DNA of 64,000 bases from Oscillospiraceae bacterium. GTDB taxonomy: Bacteria; Bacillota; Clostridia; Oscillospirales; Acutalibacteraceae. This document shows positions 30,891-38,631 of this stretch, piece by piece. The stretch covers positions 1 through 64,000 of the forward strand of contig CACYHA010000020.1 in the NCBI GenBank assembly GCA_902774035.1. The letters are read 5' to 3'. The stretch's first letter is position 1. Each line of letters begins with the position of its first letter. Both the position numbers and the translations under genes were made by a program. The notes beneath the pieces were generated by a model that ran no database searches, had not been told where the DNA came from, and saw nothing but the letters and a program-made list of their open reading frames with translations.

Positions 30891-31082
30891 TTATTTGGAG
30901 AGTTCTTCTGCCTGCTCAGCAAAGGTTTTCACTGCGTCGGCGATGTCACCCACCATCACTTTGGTGTTTTCCATTTCGGCAACTTCGTCGCTCTCTTCGC
31001 CGTTCACCGCGACAAGGATCTTGCTGACGAGTTCAAAGATGTAACCGAGAAGGTCAACAGCTTTGGTCAAATAATCCAGCAT
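30891..31082 (-). CDS. Small helical protein, 63 residues
   Basis: Not recognised. The ATG follows AAAGGAG. A hydrophobic amphipathic first half (LTKAVDLLGYIFELVSKILV) and an acidic second half. It is a paralogue of the 50-residue protein at 31255: both have [FL]-E-x-[LV]-S-K-I-L-x-A-V, later D-I-x-D-A-V-x2-F and a terminal Leu plus Lys. No signal peptide. It has its own TTGAAA-17-TAAAAT promoter and terminator. Confidence 0.72.
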   Translation of the reverse strand: MLDYLTKAVDLLGYIFELVSKILVAVNGEESDEVAEMENTKVMVGDIADAVKTFAEQAEELSK

Positions 31083-31131
31083 GTTTTCATCTCCTTTCCG
31101 ATTTTGATTGAATAATCATCTATTCTTGAGT

Positions 31132-31160
31132 ATTTTAACATATGTTTTACAGATTTTCAA
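31132..31160 (-). promoter_or_regulatory. Promoter of the 63-residue gene
   Basis: On the minus strand TTGAAA (31160-31155), 17 bp, TAAAAT (31137-31132). Confidence 0.7.
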
Positions 31161-31205
31161 TAGTTTTTTTGAATTTTTATAGATTTTTTTGCGCGCGGGA
31201 GAAGC

Positions 31206-31241
31206 AAACCAAAAAAACCGCCAAGAGGATGGCGGTTTTTC
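31206..31241 (-). terminator. Terminator of the 31586-31255 micropeptide unit
   Basis: AAAAACCGCC pairs with GGCGGTTTTT, with further Ts on the minus strand. Confidence 0.85.
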
Positions 31242-31254
31242 GGGTGGTTTGTGC

Positions 31255-31407
31255 TTATTTCAGGCTGTCAACATTGTCGCCGAACTCTTCCACGGCGTCG
31301 CCGATGTCGTCCAGCATGGTGCTGTCGGAACCGAGAATGCTGACGGCTTTCAGAATCTTGCTGAGCATTTCAAGAAAATAGTTGATGAACATACCGAGTT
31401 TTTCCAT
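31255..31407 (-). CDS. Small helical protein, 50 residues
   Basis: MEKLGMFINYFLEMLSKILK, then an acidic half ending DNVDSLK; net charge strongly negative. The ATG follows GGAGGACAATTGAA. Paralogue of the 63-residue protein at 30891. It lies 53 bp after the 41-residue gene and probably shares its promoter. No signal peptide; function unknown. Confidence 0.72.
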   Translation of the reverse strand: MEKLGMFINYFLEMLSKILKAVSILGSDSTMLDDIGDAVEEFGDNVDSLK

Positions 31408-31460
31408 TTCAATTGTCCTCCTTAGAGATGGTTATGATAGTTTGGGTTCGTTTGCGCGGA

Positions 31461-31586
31461 TCAGGCAAGAGAATTGTTGAACAGATTGGAGATCATGTCC
31501 AGAATATCCTCGGGCACGCCGGCTGCGCGAATGATGTTGATGATGCCTTGTGCAAGACTGTTGAAGAAATTCTTGATGGCGTCCAT
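31461..31586 (-). CDS. Amphipathic micropeptide, 41 residues
   Basis: Two predicted amphipathic helices (MDAIKNFFNSLAQGIINIIR and EDILDMISNLFNNSLA) joined by AAGVP. The ATG follows GGAGGCAAAGCTCA. First gene of a two-gene unit with the 50-residue protein, driven by TTGCAA-17-TATAAT. No Cys, no signal peptide, not recognised. Confidence 0.7.
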   Translation of the reverse strand: MDAIKNFFNSLAQGIINIIRAAGVPEDILDMISNLFNNSLA

Positions 31587-31619
31587 TGAGCTTTGCCTCC
31601 TTCTTTATTCTGTGGCTTC

Positions 31620-31648
31620 ATTATACCATATTTGAAACCGCGTTGCAA
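31620..31648 (-). promoter_or_regulatory. Promoter of the 41- and 50-residue micropeptides
   Basis: On the minus strand TTGCAA (31648-31643), 17 bp, TATAAT (31625-31620). Confidence 0.75.
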
Positions 31649-31707
31649 GATAAATTATTAACTTTTAATGAACTTTTTGAATTTTCGCAATACTTGTGCA
31701 GATTTTG

Positions 31708-32376
31708 TTATGCCTTCTTTTCCGAAGCGAGCAGCTTGTAGACCAGAGCCGCAAGCACACCGCCCACCAGGGGAGCCACAAGGAAGACCCAGACGTTCGC
31801 GAGCGCATCGCCGCCGACAAACAGCGCGGGACCGAAGGAACGGGCCGGGTTCACGGAGGTTCCGGTGAAGTGGATGCCGAAGATGTGGACCAGCGTCAGG
31901 GTCAGGCCGATCACGATGCCGGCGACGGAGCCGTTCTCCACCTTGCTTGTGACGCCGAGGATGGCGAGCACAAAGACGAAGGTCAGCACGCATTCGATCA
32001 ACAGGGAGGGCAGGATGCCGCCTTCCGCAAGGCCGTTGGTGCCGAGGGAGCTGTCCGGGCCGAGCAGGGCGCGCAGGCAGCCGGCACCGGCGATGGCGCC
32101 GAGGAACTGCGCAACGACATAGCCGCAAAAATCAGCAACGGACATTTTGCCGCTGACGAGCATGGCGATGGACACTGCGGGGTTGATGTGACAGCCGGAG
32201 ATGTTACCGATGGAATACGCCATGGCGACGATCACCAGACCGAAGGCGGCAGCCGTCAGGAAATAGGCGGCGTTGGGTTCGCCGGAGCAGCCGAGCGCAG
32301 CGGCTGTTCCGCAGGCCACAAACACGAGAACGAAGGTGCCGATGAATTCTGCGAGATACTTTTTGATTGCTTGCAT
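31708..32376 (-). CDS. Aquaporin (MIP family)
   Basis: 222 residues, six membrane segments with both pore motifs, HINPAVS and SVNPARS. These channels pass water or small solutes such as glycerol. The histidine at the start of the first motif box and the overall length favour the water-channel (AqpZ-like) branch, but this is not certain. The ATG at 32376 has AGGAGG upstream; the longer frame to 32418 is not needed. Downstream of yhhN on the same strand, 52 bp away. Confidence 0.88.
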   Translation of the reverse strand: MQAIKKYLAEFIGTFVLVFVACGTAAALGCSGEPNAAYFLTAAAFGLVIVAMAYSIGNISGCHINPAVSIAMLVSGKMSVADFCGYVVAQFLGAIAGAGCLRALLGPDSSLGTNGLAEGGILPSLLIECVLTFVFVLAILGVTSKVENGSVAGIVIGLTLTLVHIFGIHFTGTSVNPARSFGPALFVGGDALANVWVFLVAPLVGGVLAALVYKLLASEKKA

Positions 32377-32428
32377 AGAGATGCCTCCTAAATATATTTT
32401 ATGACGGTCTCCCATCATAATTCCGCGG

Positions 32429-33091
32429 TTATTTCCCCAGCATCAGCATACCCTGGGTGATGAGAAACTCGCCCAGCAGATAGGTCAGCATGATGGTGAA
32501 GTGTTTCTTAAAGATGATATCTTTTTTCTTATAGTATTTGTTGAGATACAGCGTGCTGTCGGAAACGAAGAACAGGATCGCGCCGAGATAGGCCACGACT
32601 GCGCCCGCGCAGGGATTGCAAAGCAACTGCATGAGGGCGAAGACGTTCATGGCGCCGTTCATCAGAAGATACAGGAACATGGGGATGAACATCGCCTTGG
32701 GTGTTTCCTTTTTCAAAAGCGCGAGGATCACCGTGACAGCCGCGATATAGACCAGAGCCACCGGAACGGCAATGAACCAGTTCACCGCCGCAAAGTTCAC
32801 CTGGCCGAGATAGAGCAGCACAAACAGCACGTGCGCTGCCAGAAAGCTGATCCCGCCGGAAACGAACCAGGCGTTCCCCTTCGGCATCAGCAGCACGTCG
32901 CCCAGCCAACTGAACAGCAGCGCGGCGATCAGCAGGGGAGAGGGCGAAGTCGTGCTGGTCAGGTAATAGCCCAGCAGCAGAAGCAGCAGCGCCCATTTTG
33001 TGCAGCGGCGTTTTTGGGTCTCATCCGTCCAACTGTGATAGAGATGGACCGCGCTCACGACAGCGAACAGCGCCAAAAAGACATAACGCAT
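32429..33091 (-). CDS. YhhN/TMEM86-family membrane protein
   Basis: 220 residues, about eight membrane segments. SWLGDVLLM, FFVSDSTLYLNKY and the final YLLGEFLITQG carry the conserved acidic residues of the YhhN/TMEM86 family, whose studied members are lysoplasmalogenases. Clostridia often have plasmalogens, so that activity would make sense here. AGGAGG precedes the ATG. It follows the M6 protease gene by 18 bp and probably shares its transcript. Confidence 0.82.
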   Translation of the reverse strand: MRYVFLALFAVVSAVHLYHSWTDETQKRRCTKWALLLLLLGYYLTSTTSPSPLLIAALLFSWLGDVLLMPKGNAWFVSGGISFLAAHVLFVLLYLGQVNFAAVNWFIAVPVALVYIAAVTVILALLKKETPKAMFIPMFLYLLMNGAMNVFALMQLLCNPCAGAVVAYLGAILFFVSDSTLYLNKYYKKKDIIFKKHFTIMLTYLLGEFLITQGMLMLGK

Positions 33092-33109
33092 GGGACGTCC
33101 TCCTTTTTA

Positions 33110-35083
33110 TCATTTGAAAAGATTCAAAAACAGATGGATGATTTTGACAAAGAAGCCGAAAAAGCCGGTGTGCTCTTCGCCGCAGTAGGGGCAAAGGTTT
33201 TCGTTCTTTTCCGCCGGGCGTTCCAGCACCGGTAGCGGCTCATAGTGGGATTTTCCGCAAACCGTGCAGGTGTAGCTGAGAATGCCTTCGTTGTCATAGG
33301 TCGGCGCAACAAAAACTTCTGCTTCGCCCCAGGTGTGCGCCGCCGGGGCGATCGTCACGTCTTCTTCGGTCAGCGCGGTTTCGGCTGCTTCGTCGGCGAA
33401 CATCTGGCCGCAGGTCGTGCAGTACCAGTGCGCTTCGGTGCCGCCGTAGTTGCAGTTTTCAAATTCGCGCTGGGCAAAGGCGAGGCTGTGTTCATGCTTG
33501 GGAATCGTCACGAGGACGTTCATTTCCATGGCGCTGTCGTCCAGAAAAGTGACGAGAAGGCCGGAAGGCAGGCGCTCTTCCGGGATCTCGGCCTTTTCGC
33601 CGAGACCGTAGAGCGGAAGATCCAGCGCTTCGCCGAGGTGGGAATAGTTGTTTTCCCAAAGCGTTTTGTCAAAGAACGGCTGATAGATATTCACGTCGGA
33701 TGCGTCGCCGATGAAGGTGCAGCCGTTCTCGCTCTCTTCCGGATACAGCGGCATGACCGCGGGGTGATGGTTCGGGTTGTTGACCGCGTTTGCGTCTTCA
33801 TAACGGAGGTAGGTATCCATGTCGATGTGCCAGAGCACGAGACCGGTCGTCAGATCCTCGCCGTAGTATTCGTCCTGCAGGCAGGCGTCCCACTTCGTAG
33901 GCTGGCGGTTTTCAATGAGATAGTATTCCGTGCTGCGGCCCGTGGGGATTTTCACCGCGGAAAAGGTTTCGTTCTCCGGATCGTAGCTCTGCGCGCCGAC
34001 GTTGAAGGTCCCGGTCTGCGTCACTTCTGCCGGTTCGCACCAGCCGAGCATCGTCCGGCTCCAGACGTCCATGGAATACGGGGAATAGCTGCCGTCTTCC
34101 GCTTCGCCCCAGGAGCCGCCGGACATCACGCTCATATGATCGACGTCATACCGTTTCCAGGCTCCGCGATTGCTGCCGGTGTTGTAAAGGTCGGGCAGGC
34201 CGAGATAATGGCCGAGCTCATGCGCCAGCGTGCTGATCGGCGCCTGGTCGTAGCTCTTGTTGTTTTGTTCGCACTGCTCCGCCATGGCGATATAGTCGGA
34301 GACCGCCACGCCGTCCGGCGTGGGAACCTGGGTGCCGTCGCCCAGCTCTTCGATCGCCTCGTCCAGATCCCATGCGTGCGCCCAGAGGTAATAGTCCCTT
34401 CCCATTTTATAGCTCAATTCAGCGGAGGCTTCATAGCCGGCGACCACAAAGGCCAGCGCCAGCTCGTTGCTGGTGATCTCGCCGTCGCCGTTTTTGTCAT
34501 AGGCCGCGTAATCCACATAACGGTTTGAGGCGTGGATCGCCTGAATGAACATACGATCCATGCTGCGGTTCATCTCAAGCTCATAGGCGGCGGAGGTGTG
34601 ATCCATCGTCCAGTCCTCGTGTTCGAGCCGCAGCGACAAATGAACGATGCCGTCGTTTTCGCGGTCGGCGGTGTTGAAATTGCCGCCGAGCTCATAGGCG
34701 CTGCTCTCTGCCGCGGGCACAAAGGTGAACTTGCCGAAGGACATATCGGTGTAGTAGTCCGACAGGGAGCGTTCTCCTTCGAAAATGGTGGAGGCCCAAT
34801 CGTAACCGGCCTCATATTCGATGTTGCTGAAGCCCAGCACAAGCACGAGCAGGGGCAGCTCTTTTTCCGTCGTCGGTTTCACGGGCGCTTTGGAGCCGCG
34901 GCCGGAAGGCGCGGCGTCGGAAAGGCTGTCCAGGGTGACGAGCTGACCCGCGTGGGAACGGCAAAGGCCGTTTTCGCAGTGGGTTCCGGGCTTTGCCGGA
35001 ACGGCAAAGGCGGCTAAAGCAAACAGCGCGCAGAGCAGAACGCAGGCGGACAGCAGCAGCAGATGCTTAACAGTACGGTTCAT
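33110..35083 (-). CDS. Secreted M6-family metalloprotease with CxYCG tail
   Basis: 657 residues. Signal peptide about 1-28. The zinc-binding HELGH (His288, Glu289, His292) followed by LGLPDLY matches the immune-inhibitor-A (M6) family. An EF-hand-like calcium loop DKNGDGEITSNE lies at 196-207. A CxxCG repeat module (about 560-620) and the tail CPYCGEEHTG plus an aromatic helix end the protein. Expected to digest extracellular proteins. I take the ATG at 35083 with AAGGAGG upstream. It starts 14 bp after the DUF1846 gene. Confidence 0.88.
   Translation of the reverse strand: MNRTVKHLLLLSACVLLCALFALAAFAVPAKPGTHCENGLCRSHAGQLVTLDSLSDAAPSGRGSKAPVKPTTEKELPLLVLVLGFSNIEYEAGYDWASTIFEGERSLSDYYTDMSFGKFTFVPAAESSAYELGGNFNTADRENDGIVHLSLRLEHEDWTMDHTSAAYELEMNRSMDRMFIQAIHASNRYVDYAAYDKNGDGEITSNELALAFVVAGYEASAELSYKMGRDYYLWAHAWDLDEAIEELGDGTQVPTPDGVAVSDYIAMAEQCEQNNKSYDQAPISTLAHELGHYLGLPDLYNTGSNRGAWKRYDVDHMSVMSGGSWGEAEDGSYSPYSMDVWSRTMLGWCEPAEVTQTGTFNVGAQSYDPENETFSAVKIPTGRSTEYYLIENRQPTKWDACLQDEYYGEDLTTGLVLWHIDMDTYLRYEDANAVNNPNHHPAVMPLYPEESENGCTFIGDASDVNIYQPFFDKTLWENNYSHLGEALDLPLYGLGEKAEIPEERLPSGLLVTFLDDSAMEMNVLVTIPKHEHSLAFAQREFENCNYGGTEAHWYCTTCGQMFADEAAETALTEEDVTIAPAAHTWGEAEVFVAPTYDNEGILSYTCTVCGKSHYEPLPVLERPAEKNENLCPYCGEEHTGFFGFFVKIIHLFLNLFK
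33113..33205 (-). other. C-x-Y-C-G-x2-H tail coding segment (M6 protease)
   Basis: Encodes CPYCGEEHTG and then a Phe/Ile/Leu-rich helix ending LNLFK; same design as the LRR and papain-like protein tails. Confidence 0.8.
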
Positions 35084-35096
35084 AGGAGCCTCCTTA

Positions 35097-36581
35097 TCAG
35101 GTGTGGAACAGGTTGTCGTTTTCAAAATCCGCTTCGCAGGTGAGGTTGACGCCGAGCTTGCGGAAGATCGCCGCGTCGGCGGCGGGCAAGATCACAGAGC
35201 AGTGTGCCTCCGTGCCGGAAAGCAGCGGCAGACAGGCGAGGGCTCTGGCGCAGTTTTCGTCGGTGGCGGCGCTGACGGAGAGCGCGACGAGCATCTCGTC
35301 GATATGCAGGCGCGGGTTTTTGCTGCCGAGATAGCTGACCTTGAGGTTCTGCACCGGCTCGATGAAGGAGGAGGGGATCAGATCCCGGCCATCTTCGATC
35401 CCGGCGAGGGTCTTCAGCGCGTTGAGGATCAGCGAGGTCGTTGCGCCGAACAGCGGCTTGGTCTTTCCGGTGAGCAGCGTTCCGTCGCGCAGTTCGATCG
35501 CTGCGGCGGGGGCGCCTGTGATGTTCGCTGTTTTGTTGGCGAGCGAGACCACGGCGCGATCCTCCGTGGAGATGCCGGCGTTGTTCATGATCAGCTCGAT
35601 GCGCTCGATCTCCTTGGTGGAATCCAGCCCCTTGCGCTTGTCGCACAATGCCTTGTAGTAGCGGCGGATGATCTCCTGCTTTGCCGCTTCACAGACGGCT
35701 TCGTCGTCCACGATGCAGTAGCCGGCCATATTGACGCCCATATCCGTGGGCGATTTATAGGGGGAGCTGCCGTAGATGTTTTCAAAGATGGTGTTGAGCA
35801 CGGGGAAGATCTCGATGTCGCGGTTGTAGTTGACCGTTGCGATGCCGTAGGCGTCGAGATGGAACGAGTCGATCATGTTCACGTCGTTGAGATCGGCGGT
35901 CGCCGCTTCATAGGCGAGGTTGACGGGGTGCTTGAGCGGCAGGTTCCAGATGGGGAAGGTCTCAAATTTTGCGTAACCGGCGTTGATGCCGCGCAGGTGC
36001 TCGTGATAGAGCTGCGACAGGCAGGTGGCCATTTTGCCGCTGCCGGGGCCGGGCGCCGTCACAATGATCAGGCGGCGGGAAGTTTCGATATAGTCGTTTT
36101 TGCCGTAGCCTTCTTCGGAAACGATTTTCTTCACATTGGAGGGATACCCCTCGATCTTGTAGTGGGTAAAGACGGAAAGGCCGAGCGCCTGCAGCTTTTC
36201 CTTGCAGCGGTCAGCGTCGCGCTGGCCGCTGTACTGGGTGATGACGACGGAGCCGACGAACAGCCCCACGGAGCGGAACAGATCGACCAGACGCAGCACC
36301 TCCTGCTCATAGGAGATGTTCAGGTCGGAACGCAGCTTTTTGCTTTCAATGGCCAGAGCGGAAACGGCGATGACGATCTCCGCTTCGTCCTTGAGCTCCA
36401 GCAGCATCCGCAGCTTGCTGTCCGGCGCAAAGCCCGGCAGCACCCGGGAGGCGTGGGTGTCGTCAAAGAGCTTGCCTCCGAATTCCATGTAGAGCTTGCC
36501 GCCGAATTTGCTCATGCGCTCGCGGATATGCGCCGACTGCGTCTTGATGTATTTGTTGTTGTCAAAGCCGATTTTATACAC
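35097..36581 (-). CDS. DUF1846 family protein
   Basis: 494 residues. The whole protein matches the DUF1846 family of Firmicutes: MYKIGFDNNKYIKTQS and KLYMEFGGKLFDD at the start, APGPGSGKMATCLSQ (a P-loop-like stretch) near residue 175. A crystal structure of a member is known to me, but no firm function. Start is GTG at 36581; an in-frame TAG lies just upstream. Promoter TTGCAA-17-TAAAAT at 36628-36656. The M6 protease gene follows 14 bp later, so the two may be co-transcribed. Confidence 0.88.
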   Translation of the reverse strand: MYKIGFDNNKYIKTQSAHIRERMSKFGGKLYMEFGGKLFDDTHASRVLPGFAPDSKLRMLLELKDEAEIVIAVSALAIESKKLRSDLNISYEQEVLRLVDLFRSVGLFVGSVVITQYSGQRDADRCKEKLQALGLSVFTHYKIEGYPSNVKKIVSEEGYGKNDYIETSRRLIIVTAPGPGSGKMATCLSQLYHEHLRGINAGYAKFETFPIWNLPLKHPVNLAYEAATADLNDVNMIDSFHLDAYGIATVNYNRDIEIFPVLNTIFENIYGSSPYKSPTDMGVNMAGYCIVDDEAVCEAAKQEIIRRYYKALCDKRKGLDSTKEIERIELIMNNAGISTEDRAVVSLANKTANITGAPAAAIELRDGTLLTGKTKPLFGATTSLILNALKTLAGIEDGRDLIPSSFIEPVQNLKVSYLGSKNPRLHIDEMLVALSVSAATDENCARALACLPLLSGTEAHCSVILPAADAAIFRKLGVNLTCEADFENDNLFHT

Positions 36582-36627
36582 GTTCTACCACTTCTCTTCT
36601 TTGAATCGCTGATATACAATCTCCTTT

Positions 36628-36656
36628 ATTTTACCATATCCGTAGTTCATTTGCAA
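36628..36656 (-). promoter_or_regulatory. DUF1846 gene promoter
   Basis: On the minus strand TTGCAA (36656-36651), 17 bp, TAAAAT (36633-36628). Confidence 0.65.
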
Positions 36657-36661
36657 GGAAA

Positions 36662-36688
36662 GAGGCGCAGATTTTTTCTCTGCGCCTG
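36662..36688 (-). terminator. Terminator of the 77-residue gene
   Basis: AGGCGCAG pairs with CTGCGCCT around ATTTTTTCT; the T-run after the stem is weak. Confidence 0.5.
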
Positions 36689-36738
36689 ACAAAAATCGAG
36701 CCCCTTTTTCTGTGGAAGTTGCATAGTTTTGCGAAGCG

Positions 36739-36972
36739 TTATGCCTCCGCTTTCAGCCGCCGTACCGCGAAAACGACCGCGTCCTCCGGCAAAAGCAGAC
36801 CGCCGCTCGTCTGCAGCAGTTCCAGGGCGGCGGGGCTGCCTGCCTGCAGCGCCAGCAGCAGTGCGCCCAGGATCTCCTTGCGCAGGTTCGCTTCGCTTTC
36901 GCCGTGCTGCGCCGCAACGAGCCGGATGCCGAAAGCGACAAGTTCGCGTTTGTTTTTTTCTCTTGCCTTCAT
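36739..36972 (-). CDS. Small unknown protein, 77 residues
   Basis: Not recognised. The ATG follows CGAGGAGGACAACACC. It is basic at the start (MKAREKNKRELVAFG) and then helical with many Leu/Ala. No signal peptide or clear motif. It is divergent from the Cys-rich gene at 37153. Confidence 0.6.
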   Translation of the reverse strand: MKAREKNKRELVAFGIRLVAAQHGESEANLRKEILGALLLALQAGSPAALELLQTSGGLLLPEDAVVFAVRRLKAEA

Positions 36973-37088
36973 GGTGTTGTCCTCCTCGACGTTCGTTTTT
37001 CCTGACGAATTGATTATAGCAGAAGCGAAGGGCGAGATTTGTCGAATTATGGTGAGATCCTCAAAATGATTTCTCTTTGCCCCGGATG

Positions 37089-37117
37089 TTGACAAAAACG
37101 CGGGAGGTGTGTTATTT
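37089..37117 (+). promoter_or_regulatory. Promoter of the Cys-rich gene
   Basis: TTGACA, 17 bp, TTATTT. The block GATGTTGACAAAAACGC is repeated exactly in the promoter at 60256. Confidence 0.6.
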
Positions 37118-37152
37118 TTAATGGAAAGCTGATGAAAAGGAGAAACGGTCGT

Positions 37153-37656
37153 ATGGCGCTGCACAAGGACAAACGAAGGCTCTTTCGCCGGGTGCGCCGC
37201 ATCCTCGGCAGCCAAACGCCGCTGCGGGCGGATTGCGGAACGCTGTGCGGAAAGCGCTGCTGCAAGGGCGACGAAACCGCGGGGATGCTGCTGTTCCCGG
37301 GAGAAAAAACGAGCCTTTCCGTGCGGCAGAACGGCACACGGCGCCTTGCGGTCTGCCGGGGCGTTTGCCGGCGCGGGGAACGCCCGCTCTCCTGCCGGCT
37401 GTTCCCGTTTTTGCCGGTGCTTCAAAACGGCCGCGTGTGCGCGCGGATCGACCGGCGCGGCGCCGGGATCTGTCCGCTGGCGCAAAACGAAGCGCAGGTG
37501 CGCTTTTCCCGGCGGTTCCTGCGCCGTGTGGAGCGGGCGGGGGAATTGCTTTATGCCGATGCGGATTGCCGCCGCTTTTTGGAAGAAGCGCTGTCGGAGG
37601 GCGAACAGATACGCGAGTTTCGTGCATTTTTTCTTCAAAAACCGGAAAAACCGTGA
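37153..37656 (+). CDS. Cys-rich protein, possibly YkgJ-like
   Basis: 167 residues, very Arg-rich. The Cys pattern DCGTLCGKRCCKGDE...GMLLFPGE...CRGVC...SCRLFPFLP recalls the YkgJ/FliB-type zinc- or iron-chelating proteins, but I cannot be sure. The ATG at 37153 follows AAAGGAG by 12 bases; an ATG at 37132 overlaps the ribosome site. It lies 73 bp before nrdR, which has its own promoter. Confidence 0.6.
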   Translation: MALHKDKRRLFRRVRRILGSQTPLRADCGTLCGKRCCKGDETAGMLLFPGEKTSLSVRQNGTRRLAVCRGVCRRGERPLSCRLFPFLPVLQNGRVCARIDRRGAGICPLAQNEAQVRFSRRFLRRVERAGELLYADADCRRFLEEALSEGEQIREFRAFFLQKPEKP

Positions 37657-37665
37657 AAATACATC

Positions 37666-37694
37666 TTGTATCTTTCATGAATCTATGCTACAAT
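37666..37694 (+). promoter_or_regulatory. nrdR promoter
   Basis: TTGTAT, 17 bp, TACAAT, 34 bp before the nrdR start. Confidence 0.6.
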
Positions 37695-37728
37695 ATACAA
37701 GATACTATTCCATTGGGGAGGAACTGAA

Positions 37729-38190
37729 ATGAAATGTCCGTTTTGCGGGTGCAGCGACAGCAAGGTGATCGATTCGCGCCCGACCGATGAGGGCGAACGT
37801 ATTCGCAGGCGCAGGGAGTGCGTTGCCTGTGCAAAGCGCTTCACGACCTATGAGATCATCGAATCCGTGCCCATCATCGTTGTGAAAAAAGATAAGTCGC
37901 GCGAGGCGTTTGACCGTGTGAAGCTGTTCAACGGTATGCTGCGCGCCTGCGAAAAGCGCCCGGTGTCCATCGCCCAGATCGAGGCGGTGGTCTCCGACAT
38001 CGAACAGGAGCTGCAGAACTCTCTCGACCGCGAGGTGACCAGCGTCCATATCGGTGAAATGGCCATGGATAAGCTCAAGACCCTCGACGAGGTCGCCTAT
38101 GTGCGCTTTGCCTCTGTCTACCGCCAGTTCAAGGACATCAACACCTTTATGGAGGAGCTGGCGAAGCTGCTTGGAGAAAACAAGGACTGA
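37729..38190 (+). CDS. nrdR: Transcriptional repressor NrdR
   Basis: 153 residues. A zinc ribbon (Cys3, Cys6 with CVAC at about 31-34) and an ATP-cone domain (about 48-138). It senses dATP/ATP and represses ribonucleotide reductase genes. Length is typical. GGGGAGG precedes the ATG. No nrd gene is in the window. Confidence 0.95.
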   Translation: MKCPFCGCSDSKVIDSRPTDEGERIRRRRECVACAKRFTTYEIIESVPIIVVKKDKSREAFDRVKLFNGMLRACEKRPVSIAQIEAVVSDIEQELQNSLDREVTSVHIGEMAMDKLKTLDEVAYVRFASVYRQFKDINTFMEELAKLLGENKD

Positions 38191-38201
38191 AGCGAACCAT
38201 T

Positions 38202-38631
38202 AATTGAAAATTGAAAATGGAAAATTGAAAATGAAAGGGTTGCATTTAAATGAAAACGGCGTTTTCTTCGACCGAAAGCTGTACAAAAGTACGCCGAGGG
38301 CGAAAAACGTCGAGTCAAAGCAAACAATCCTACTTCTTTAGAGAACAAAAAAGCAAAGAAAGCGCGATCTTCACAGAGCAAGTCTGCGGAAAGCGCTTTC
38401 TCTTTCATTTGCTTTGACGTTTTTCGCCGATTTCAAGGATGCCGGCACAGCGTTTGGGAAAATTTGCCCTCAAAAACCAATCCTTCGTTATGGAACGTCA
38501 CCGAAATGCAACAGCCCCTTCGTTCGTTATGATTAAGCAATCGCGCAGGAGCACCCTGTGCGGTCGCGCCCAAAAACTCTATTCTCAATTTTCAACTTTC
38601 AATTTTCAATTTTCAATTTTCATTTTTCAAC
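38202..38631. repeat. Intergenic element with AATTGAAA ends and long hairpin
   Basis: About 430 bp between nrdR and mtaB. The left end (38202-38236) is a run of AATTGAAA-type repeats; the right end (38585-38631) is the same run inverted. Inside, 38299-38324 pairs with 38408-38428 (21 bp with a 5-base bulge), nested over GAAAGCGC (38358-38365) with GCGCTTTC (38393-38400). No convincing ORF. The last codons of mtaB fall in the right end. Possibly a structured RNA or a small mobile element. Confidence 0.65.

Noticed and set aside
30500-31586. Micropeptides as a standard lantibiotic or class II bacteriocin locus
   Set aside because: No leader with double Gly, no modification enzyme, ABC exporter or immunity gene nearby; most peptides are acidic and lack Cys.
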